IMG/VR virus record: IMGVR_UViG_3300025645_000061
Location: 1 to 64,000 of that record
Length of the DNA: 64,000 nucleotides
Source of the DNA: a virus
Direction: 5' to 3' (one strand)
Part shown: in pieces, positions 59,048 through 64,000 of the stretch
Numbering within the stretch: the stretch's first letter is position 1
Layout of the letters: every line of letters begins with the position of its first letter
Made by a program: the position numbers and the translations under genes
Notes under the pieces: generated by a model
Databases searched by the model: none
Told to the model about the DNA's origin: nothing
What the model saw: only the letters and a program-made list of their open reading frames with translations

Positions 59048-59467
59048 ATGACTAGAATTAATTTAATTGATCCAGAAGAACTTCACGACCAGCATCTTGT
59101 AGCGGAATATCGTGAGTTATTCATGGTGGGTTCTTCTTTACAAAGATCGCTTAAATCACCAAATTGGAACTTGGCAAAAATTCCAAAATCCTTCACGCTC
59201 AATAAAGGTCACGTTTCTTTCTTTTACGACAAAGGTCGATATCTGTCTAAGAGGTATAAACTCTTGATTAAGGAGATGAAAAATAGAGGCATGAATCCCG
59301 ATCCAGATAGAGTATTTAAACGTGAACAATGGCCCGATGAATTTTATCTAGATTGGGTTGCGTCCGACCACGATAAAGATATCATTCGTGAGAGGATACA
59401 AGAGAAAATTGATATGAAACCTAACTGGTATAAAAAAACGGTGGTTACGAGTATGGCTACAATTTAA
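59048..59467 (+). CDS. denV-like: pyrimidine-dimer DNA glycosylase (T4 DenV-like)
   Basis: 139 residues from ATG 59048 (AAGGAG upstream), same size as T4 endonuclease V. After Met removal T2 is the nucleophile, R3 and E23 (AEYREL) match T4 catalytic positions. GHVSFFYDKGRYLSKRYKLL and MKPNWYKK are conserved. It excises UV cyclobutane dimers, an advantage in sunlit water. The neighbour tRNA and fabD are unrelated in pathway. Confidence 0.92.
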   Translation: MTRINLIDPEELHDQHLVAEYRELFMVGSSLQRSLKSPNWNLAKIPKSFTLNKGHVSFFYDKGRYLSKRYKLLIKEMKNRGMNPDPDRVFKREQWPDEFYLDWVASDHDKDIIRERIQEKIDMKPNWYKKTVVTSMATI

Positions 59468-59481
59468 TGGAGTACCTTGTA

Positions 59482-60378
59482 ATGGACAGTAAGATAGCTT
59501 TTGTATTTCCCGGTCAAGGTTCACAGAAGATAGGGATGCTATCAGCGTTAGCAGAGAAGTTTGATATAGTAACTTCTACCTTTGCAGATGCGTCAGATGT
59601 TTTAGGGTATGACCTTTGGGATTTAGCTCAAAACGGTACTCAAGAAGACATTACTAAGACTGAGTATACTCAACCCTTACTACTTACAGTTAGCGTAGTA
59701 ATGTGGAGAGTTTGGATTCAAGAGGGAGGTACAAAACCCGCTTTCATGTTAGGTCATAGTATGGGAGAATGGTCTGCTCTAGTTTGTGCCGGTGTGGTTG
59801 AATTTAAGGATGCTGTTCGTCTAGTGCGTAATCGTGGTGCTTATATGCAGGAAATTGGGGAAGGTGCTATGGCTGCTGTTATTGGTTTAGACAGTGATAC
59901 AGTTAAGTCTATTTGTGCTGATGCTTGCCAAGGTGAAGAAGTTACTGCTGTAAATTTTAATTCTCCCGGTCAGGTAGTTATTGCAGGAAAATATTTAGCT
60001 GTAGAAAGGGCTATTAAGGGTTGTAAAGAAGCTGGAGCTAAACGTATTTTTCATTTACCCGTAAGTGCTCCATTTCATACAAACCTTATGCAACCAGTAG
60101 CAGATAGATTAACAGTGGACATTATGAGTACAAAGTTTTATAATCCAGAAATACCAGTTGTACACAATGTCAACGCCCAAACTGAGGATGACCCTGAACG
60201 CATCAAACAGTTGATGATAGAACAAATATGTAGTCCTGTTCTTTGGGTTGACTGTGTGAAGACATTAACTTATAATGGTGTTACCTCCATAGTTGAATGT
60301 GGTGCTGGAAGGGTACTTAGTAGGCTTTGTAAACGTATTGATAGTACGTTAGAGATATACCAAATTAAGGGAGTATAG
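59482..60378 (+). CDS. fabD: malonyl-CoA:ACP transacylase (FabD)
   Basis: 298 residues from ATG 59482 (GGAG 9 bases upstream; ATG 59467 overlaps denV). Close to E. coli FabD in order of motifs: FVFPGQGSQ near 6-14, GHSMGEWSALVCAGV with nucleophile S93, AVNFNSPGQVVIAG and VSAPFHTNLM with H199. Complete length, no frameshift. It loads malonate on ACP for fatty-acid synthesis. Its final codons and stop are inside the tRNA-Arg gene. Likely acquired from a gammaproteobacterial host and kept as an auxiliary metabolic gene (inference). Confidence 0.93.
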   Translation: MDSKIAFVFPGQGSQKIGMLSALAEKFDIVTSTFADASDVLGYDLWDLAQNGTQEDITKTEYTQPLLLTVSVVMWRVWIQEGGTKPAFMLGHSMGEWSALVCAGVVEFKDAVRLVRNRGAYMQEIGEGAMAAVIGLDSDTVKSICADACQGEEVTAVNFNSPGQVVIAGKYLAVERAIKGCKEAGAKRIFHLPVSAPFHTNLMQPVADRLTVDIMSTKFYNPEIPVVHNVNAQTEDDPERIKQLMIEQICSPVLWVDCVKTLTYNGVTSIVECGAGRVLSRLCKRIDSTLEIYQIKGV

Positions 60379-60444
60379 TGTAAGGGATTAACACAGGGGT
60401 CTTCTAAACCCTTAATCTAGGTTCGAATCCTAGTATTCCCGCCA
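60369..60444 (+). tRNA. tRNA-Arg (anticodon UCU)
   Basis: Acceptor GGGAGTA/TATTCCC (one wobble), D stem GTGT/ACAC, anticodon stem GGGGT/ACCCT with loop CTTCTAA, T arm CTAGG-TTCGAAT-CCTAG, encoded CCA. Its first ten bases include the fabD stop TAG. Reads AGA, a common codon in this phage. Confidence 0.9.
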
Positions 60445-60456
60445 AACAAATAAAGC

Positions 60457-60485
60457 TTGACATAAACATTTAACTTAGTTAATAT
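60457..60485 (+). promoter_or_regulatory. promoter of the transglycosylase operon
   Basis: AAAGC-TTGACA at 60457, a 17-base spacer and TAATAT at 60480-60485, followed by AAACAAATAGAGG before the start at 60518. Confidence 0.78.
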
Positions 60486-60517
60486 ACTCAAACGTTAAAC
60501 AAATAGAGGTATTAAGA

Positions 60518-61060
60518 ATGTACGGAAATGATTACAACAGTAACTTCGGAACATTTTTCATCATATCCATTATTATCTTGATGATATTAAGTGGGTTAAG
60601 TTATAGGGCAGAAGCGTATTGTAAGCCTGTAGAGGCTCTTAGTGATAAACAGGTACAAACACTCTACCAATCCTATAACTACGGTGTAAGGTATGATATG
60701 GGGCTTACACTGGCAGCTATAGCTTGGAAGGAGTCTAACGCTGGTCTTTACCCTATTAATATTAGTGATCCCTCTTTTGGAGTACACCATATCCTTTTGA
60801 CAACAGCCATGAAACGTTCTAATACAAAAGACACCAGTTATCACAAGAATATGTTAGCTTCAAGTTTATTAGCTCATGATGTTAGTGCTTCTTATGCCAT
60901 TAAAGAAATTAAATATTGGTTTAAATATCATAAAGGTGATTGGTTTAAGGTTTGGTCTTCATATAATGCTGGATTTAATATAAAAGCTGGTGTAAAGTAT
61001 GCTGAGAGTATACAAAAGAAAGTTAATCTTATTAAAAGATGTCTAATAGCAGGAGGTTAA
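60518..61060 (+). CDS. membrane-anchored lytic transglycosylase-like protein
   Basis: 180 residues. Residues ~12-28 (FFIISIIILMILSGLSY) form a signal-anchor or signal peptide. SLT-type domain: catalytic E72 in AIAWKESNAG, SDPSFGVHHI, and WFKVWSSYNAGF. It could be a signal-arrest-release endolysin, which needs no holin to reach the wall, or a wall enzyme used in infection. It lies in an early-type operon, unlike usual lysis genes. Confidence 0.8.
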   Translation: MYGNDYNSNFGTFFIISIIILMILSGLSYRAEAYCKPVEALSDKQVQTLYQSYNYGVRYDMGLTLAAIAWKESNAGLYPINISDPSFGVHHILLTTAMKRSNTKDTSYHKNMLASSLLAHDVSASYAIKEIKYWFKYHKGDWFKVWSSYNAGFNIKAGVKYAESIQKKVNLIKRCLIAGG

Positions 61061-61062
61061 TC

Positions 61063-61191
61063 ATGAAGTTCATTATAAGGTTTATTGATTATATAAGAAT
61101 TAAGTGGACAATCAGAAAAATTAGAGCTAAGTTGGTAACTATATCTAAAGCTAATAGGGAGACCTCTGAAGATGATGCAGTTCAACGATGA
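61063..61191 (+). CDS. small basic protein (42 aa)
   Basis: MKFIIRFIDYIRIKWTIRKI then RAKLVTISKANRET: amphipathic basic helix. AGGAGG lies between the transglycosylase stop and this start. Overlaps the next gene by 20 bases. Confidence 0.5.
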   Translation: MKFIIRFIDYIRIKWTIRKIRAKLVTISKANRETSEDDAVQR

Positions 61192-61342
61192 CATAGAAGC
61201 AGAAGAACACCTTATATCTTGTGGGTTTACTAAGAAACAAGATAAGAAAGAAAATAAAAAGAAAAGATTGTTATTCAAAGATAACATGGGTAATATTATG
61301 GAAATCAGAAAGGGACAAGTGTTTTTTGATATTAAACTTTAA
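61172..61342 (+). CDS. small charged protein (56 aa)
   Basis: MMQFNDDIEAEEHLISCGFT then a lysine-rich centre and EIRKGQVFFDIKL. GGGAG is 10 bases upstream. Short, unrecognised. Confidence 0.5.
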   Translation: MMQFNDDIEAEEHLISCGFTKKQDKKENKKKRLLFKDNMGNIMEIRKGQVFFDIKL

Positions 61343-61358
61343 AACTAGGAGCACCATT

Positions 61359-61508
61359 ATGAAAGTTGTAGACTTTAAGACACAGAAACAAACAACATTT
61401 GCAACTAGGCACAAAGAACATATTAGTCGGAAGACTAAGAAAGCTGCTAAAGAGCTTCGTACTTACCGTAAGAATAGGCACGAGTGGTGGAATCTCTATA
61501 TAGACTAG
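61359..61508 (+). CDS. small basic protein (49 aa)
   Basis: MKVVDFKTQKQTTFATRHKE then HISRKTKKAAKELRTYRK. ATG 61359 follows AGGAGC; the longer frame from 61221 is only an accident of the neighbouring frame. Highly basic, could bind nucleic acid. Confidence 0.5.
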   Translation: MKVVDFKTQKQTTFATRHKEHISRKTKKAAKELRTYRKNRHEWWNLYID

Positions 61509-61521
61509 CGGGGGGTATTAT

Positions 61522-61815
61522 ATGTACTACAAAGAAGCAACAATAGTAATTGATGAATTTGATGGAGTAGACCTAAAGGTTTTCCAAGAGTATCCTATGG
61601 GGTCTGGTAATGTGTCCTTATACATTGATGGGGGAAAGTATACAAGTGGTTATGAGAACGTTCTACGAGGTCTAGAGCACTGTTACCTAATATACTTGAT
61701 GATGAATGGAACACAGATGCCTATACCAGCTAAAGCTTTCCTTGATAAACACATTAAGGATGCACTAGATTCATCAGATATTAATTATCTTAAAAATAAA
61801 GCTTGCATTAAATAA
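61522..61815 (+). CDS. hypothetical protein (97 aa)
   Basis: Unrecognised (MYYKEATIVIDEFDGVDLKV). Mixed alpha/beta with no motif. Its 3' end carries the promoter of the next transcription unit. Confidence 0.6.
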   Translation: MYYKEATIVIDEFDGVDLKVFQEYPMGSGNVSLYIDGGKYTSGYENVLRGLEHCYLIYLMMNGTQMPIPAKAFLDKHIKDALDSSDINYLKNKACIK

Positions 61816-61830
61816 CCAAAGGTCTATACT
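61803..61830 (+). promoter_or_regulatory. sigma70-type promoter
   Basis: AAAGC-TTGCAT at 61803, 16-base spacer, TATACT at 61825-61830. The -35 lies in the end of the previous gene; transcription would start near 61837, just before the conserved leader. Confidence 0.7.
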
Positions 61831-61852
61831 GTGTATACAAACTTAAAGAGAG

Positions 61853-61894
61853 AAGGGAATTGTTTCGGTTCCCTTAACAATAGAGGAAGATATT
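61853..61894 (+). promoter_or_regulatory. conserved leader with alternative hairpins (copy B)
   Basis: AAGGGAA (61853-61859) can pair perfectly with TTCCCTT (61869-61875), or ATTGTT (61859-61864) with AACAAT (61876-61881) next to the GAGGAA ribosome-binding site. The two share bases and exclude each other. Same layout as the leader at 307-348. Confidence 0.65.
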
Positions 61895-62239
61895 ATGAGT
61901 AACCAAGATAAAGTATCAGTAAAACGTAACTTAATCAAAGACTTAGTAGAAAGCACTAAGGGTCGTACTTTCCAAGTAACACACTTTCGTAAGACTCCAA
62001 AGCTTAATAAGGCTACTGGTGAGATGGAAACTATGTCTACTATGGACTGTCGTACAGGCGTTACAAAGCACCTTAAAGGTGGCGAGAGCACCATCAAGCA
62101 TGTAGAAGACCTTATCGGTGTTTGTAAGATGGAGCGTAATGCTCTTGGTCGATTTGAAGAAGGCCAGTACCGCTCATTTAGTGCTGATCTTGTTACAGAG
62201 GTTAAGTTCCAAGGTGTTACTTACAATTTTTCAGAGTAA
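61895..62239 (+). CDS. phage protein, SH3-like barrel (tentative)
   Basis: 114 residues. GRTFQVTHFRKTPKLNKATG, STMDCRTGVTKHLKGGES and EGQYRSFSADLVTEVKFQGV resemble the small SH3-barrel-like proteins found in many phages (pattern judgement only). Expression is probably controlled through the leader element. Confidence 0.55.
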   Translation: MSNQDKVSVKRNLIKDLVESTKGRTFQVTHFRKTPKLNKATGEMETMSTMDCRTGVTKHLKGGESTIKHVEDLIGVCKMERNALGRFEEGQYRSFSADLVTEVKFQGVTYNFSE

Positions 62240-62244
62240 ACATA

Positions 62245-62418
62245 ATGGAATCTACTATATTGTCTAAAGAGCAAATGTATGCTCTGAGAATTGGAGGGTT
62301 AGTGTTTGTGAATTCCCTTGAAGAATCTAAAGAGGTTGAAAGGTTAACCTCTATCGGGGGAACTCGCAGAACTGCACAAATGACTAATGATGAATTTAAT
62401 CGCTTGGAGAGGAAATAA
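62245..62418 (+). CDS. hypothetical protein (57 aa)
   Basis: MESTILSKEQMYALRIGGLV then VFVNSLEESKEVERLTSIGG. Unrecognised, 5 bases after the preceding stop. Basic C-terminus. Confidence 0.55.
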   Translation: MESTILSKEQMYALRIGGLVFVNSLEESKEVERLTSIGGTRRTAQMTNDEFNRLERK

Positions 62419-62420
62419 AC

Positions 62421-62636
62421 ATGGCTACAGTATGCCCTATAAAGAAAGAAGATGGCTCTGCAAACCTAGATTACACTGTAACAGATGATTACTTGTTATC
62501 AGAGCACAGTTATGGAGCTAATTATAAAAACACTTGTATTGTAAAGTGTGCTAGGCTTGAGGACGCTGTTAATTTTCTAAAAGTGTTGTATACTCAACAC
62601 GAGAATGTTATTACTTTAAACATTAAAGAGGGGTAA
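62421..62636 (+). CDS. hypothetical protein (71 aa)
   Basis: MATVCPIKKEDGSANLDYTV then SYGANYKNTCIVKCARLEDA: three cysteines. Two bases after the previous stop with GAGAGG just before. Unrecognised. Confidence 0.55.
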   Translation: MATVCPIKKEDGSANLDYTVTDDYLLSEHSYGANYKNTCIVKCARLEDAVNFLKVLYTQHENVITLNIKEG

Positions 62637-62640
62637 TATT

Positions 62641-62847
62641 ATGGAGACAACTATATATTGGGCACAACAGCTTATAAGCCTTCAGGAGGACTTTAAACAT
62701 AAGAATTATGATACCTCTTTGGGGTTTGCTGAGGTCTGTTGTAGGGCAGCTCTAGGGGCTGCTAAAGGTGGTCATGAAAGTATATCTGAAGAAATATTAG
62801 ACCTTAGGGATTTAGCTTTGAAAGAACACCAAGTAAGGAGTATATAG
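62641..62847 (+). CDS. hypothetical helical protein (68 aa)
   Basis: METTIYWAQQLISLQEDFKH, helical throughout, unrecognised. Last full-length gene of this small-gene operon. Confidence 0.55.
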   Translation: METTIYWAQQLISLQEDFKHKNYDTSLGFAEVCCRAALGAAKGGHESISEEILDLRDLALKEHQVRSI

Positions 62848-62849
62848 TT

Positions 62850-62906
62850 ATGATTATAGAATGTCATTGGTGCGAAAGACCTATTCTTCCTACGGTGGAG
62901 GCTTGA
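62850..62906 (+). pseudogene. truncated small Cys protein (18 codons)
   Basis: After AAGGAG the frame MIIECHWCERPILPTVEA stops. C-x-x-C followed by nothing suggests the start of a zinc ribbon cut by a stop; no continuation is seen in other frames, so it is either a remnant or a micropeptide. Confidence 0.35.
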
Positions 62907-63005
62907 TTAGTAAAGGGACAATTACAGCGTTAAAACGTTTGCAACCCTAAAGGAATGGAAAAGCTTGTTATAGGTATGTGTGGCATCTTGAGGAAATTTG
63001 ATATG

Positions 63006-63212
63006 GGACTAAAACGAATTTTAGTTTAGGACTAAAACGAATTTTAGTTTAGGACTAAAACGAATTTTAGTTTAGGACTAAAACGAATTTTAGTTTAGGA
63101 CCAAATCGAATTTTAGTTTAGGACCAAATCGAATTTTAGTTTAGGACCAAATCGAATTTTAGTTTAGGACCAAATCGAATTTTAGTTTAGGACCAAATCG
63201 AATTTTAGTTTA
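63006..63212. repeat. 23-bp palindromic repeat array B (9 copies)
   Basis: Unit GGACTAAAACGAATTTTAGTTTA, then a variant with GGACCAAATCG, recurs every 23 bases from 63006 to 63212. Each contains CTAAAA-CGAA-TTTTAG or a decayed version. Same family and strand as array A. Confidence 0.95.
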
Positions 63213-63269
63213 GGAGGGCTTACCCTGACAAACTTAAAAACTGTATGCACCAAAACAGTGCGTAGCTAA

Positions 63270-63284
63270 TGATAATGATTATCA
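63270..63284. promoter_or_regulatory. perfect Fur-type palindrome
   Basis: TGATAATGATTATCA matches the 7-1-7 Fur consensus TGATAATNATTATCA at all specified positions. A second half-like TGATAATCA lies near 63369. No obvious iron gene is next to it, so binding is not established. Confidence 0.5.
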
Positions 63285-63289
63285 CTCGC

Positions 63290-63298
63290 TGTGGATAA
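63290..63298 (-). promoter_or_regulatory. DnaA box 1
   Basis: TGTGGATAA, the exact complement of TTATCCACA. Confidence 0.7.
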
Positions 63299-63316
63299 CT
63301 TGTGGCAAGGATAACC

Positions 63317-63325
63317 TGTGGATAA
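63317..63325 (-). promoter_or_regulatory. DnaA box 2
   Basis: A second perfect TGTGGATAA, 27 bases from the first and in the same direction. Confidence 0.7.
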
Positions 63326-63740
63326 CTCATTTGTCAAGTGTATAGAAAAATAAAGTTATACCCTTGAATGATAATCAATCGCATTACCCAAAAGTCGCCC
63401 GCTCTCCCTCCGGGGTCGTTCGATAACTTATTATAACTTATTAAAAAACAAAAAACAACCCTTTATTTCATTTATTTTTATTTTATTTCAATAATACACT
63501 AAAAAACCCTGTAAGGCCCAGAATCCCTTTCTAAGCTATTTAAGCCTTAAGTGATACAATCGCATTACCCATACCCGTGGAATGGCTTAGATCGCATTCT
63601 ATGAGGTCAAATATACCGAATATTTGTTAAAGCTTGGCATGATAAGTGCATATGGTCAAGAGTGGGTCGTTAATCCATTATATCAAAAAATTAAACAAAA
63701 AACAACCCATAAATAAAAATAAATTAAATTATATAAAAGC

Positions 63741-63768
63741 TTGACGTTTTCTATAGAGTTGATATAAT
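63741..63768 (+). promoter_or_regulatory. strong sigma70-type promoter
   Basis: AAAGC-TTGACG at 63741, a 16-base spacer and a perfect TATAAT at 63763-63768, then ACAAACAAAAGAGAGCG before the start at 63802. Confidence 0.8.
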
Positions 63769-63801
63769 GACTACACACACAAACAAAAGAGAGCGTTTAA
63801 A

Positions 63802-63984
63802 ATGGCAAACTGGCATACCGAAACAATGGCAAAAATGAAAAACCTTTCTATTGAATCATTATATTACATTTATGATGATGCAAACAAAGCTGCCGAAATA
63901 GGCGAGAAAATAGGGAATCCAAAATCAGGACAATACCGGGATGAAGCCCATTATGCCGCAATGGAAATAAAGGCCCGGAAATAA
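63802..63984 (+). CDS. small conserved-looking protein (60 aa)
   Basis: MANWHTETMAKMKNLSIESL then YYIYDDANKAAEIGEKIGNP: helical protein resembling short proteins seen in phages and plasmids of gammaproteobacteria (recalled, not searched). Codon use (GCC, CGG, ATG) is richer in G+C than neighbours. It lies just right of the origin-like region. Confidence 0.65.
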   Translation: MANWHTETMAKMKNLSIESLYYIYDDANKAAEIGEKIGNPKSGQYRDEAHYAAMEIKARK

Positions 63985-64000
63985 ACCTAAAATAAACCTT

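Larger units (their letters stand above)
63213..63740. other. origin-like non-coding region
   Basis: More than 500 bases without a gene, directly after iteron array B. It holds a Fur-like palindrome and two perfect DnaA boxes (listed), a repeated AATCGCATTACCCA (near 63377 and 63560), and two copies of a module beginning GGGTCGTT and ending AACAAAAAACAACCC (63412-63462 and 63665-63710). AT-rich segments alternate with short GC-rich patches, unlike the rest of the window. Candidate replication origin. Confidence 0.55.

Noticed and set aside
63331-63363. Leftward promoter starting TTGACA at about 63336
   Set aside because: The -35 is good, but the -10 at proper spacing (TTATCC) is poor and there is no leftward gene to serve.
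1-64000. Temperate lifestyle
   Set aside because: No integrase, excisionase, CI-like repressor or att-like repeat was recognised in the window, though missing sequence could hold them.

Overview
The window is most of the genome of a tailed, contractile-tailed (myovirus-type) double-stranded DNA phage. The evidence is a full virion module: large terminase, portal, XkdF-type protease/scaffold, lambda-D-like decoration protein, E-like major capsid protein, DUF3383-type sheath, tube, chaperone, tape measure, hub, spike, baseplate J and S74-processed fibre. No integrase, repressor or bacterial chromosomal gene was seen, so a virulent lifestyle is likely. The sequence is AT-rich. The host is not identified. 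Sigma70-like promoters, perfect DnaA boxes, a perfect Fur-like palindrome and a FabD that reads like the gammaproteobacterial enzyme suggest a low-GC gammaproteobacterium (inference). Layout: 1-3600 is a leftward block of small unknown genes plus an M15 peptidase, preceded by a 14-copy 9-bp tandem repeat and interrupted by an AT-rich repeat-filled stretch. A divergent promoter region at 3594-3979 separates it from everything else, which is rightward. 3980-5650 holds a possible small terminase, two membrane proteins and tRNA-Thr. 5693-11908 holds large beta-rich, fibre-like virion proteins. 11983-17661 is the head module and 17728-29049 the neck, tail and baseplate, including a tail-chaperone frame extension that is absent from a simple ORF list. 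29064-34378 holds two tail fibres, accessory virion proteins and an alpha/beta hydrolase, and ends at a strong terminator. The replication and nucleotide block (34489-53529) has a T7-like core: endonuclease I, acidic-tail SSB, 5'-3' exonuclease, primase-helicase and family A polymerase. To this are added a class II ribonucleotide reductase, dNMP kinase, PhoH, dUTPase, dCMP deaminase and ThyX, which together supply dTTP precursors, and a ClpP-like protease, a metallophosphoesterase, a macro-domain protein, a nucleotidyltransferase-like protein and what looks like the deleted remnant of a PRPP synthetase. The last 10 kb (53526-64000) is bracketed by two arrays of the same 23-bp palindromic repeat. 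It holds rIIA/rIIB-like genes, a T4 DenV-like repair glycosylase, a complete fabD-like gene whose stop codon lies inside tRNA-Arg, tRNA(CAU), a membrane-anchored lytic transglycosylase and many small early-type genes. The final kilobase is a non-coding, origin-like region with iterons and DnaA boxes. Many transcription units start at a promoter with the context AAGCTTGAC-N16/17-TATAAT-like, followed by an A-rich leader ending in GAGAGG. Several terminators overlap promoters. Two genes at opposite ends of the window share a leader able to form alternative hairpins.
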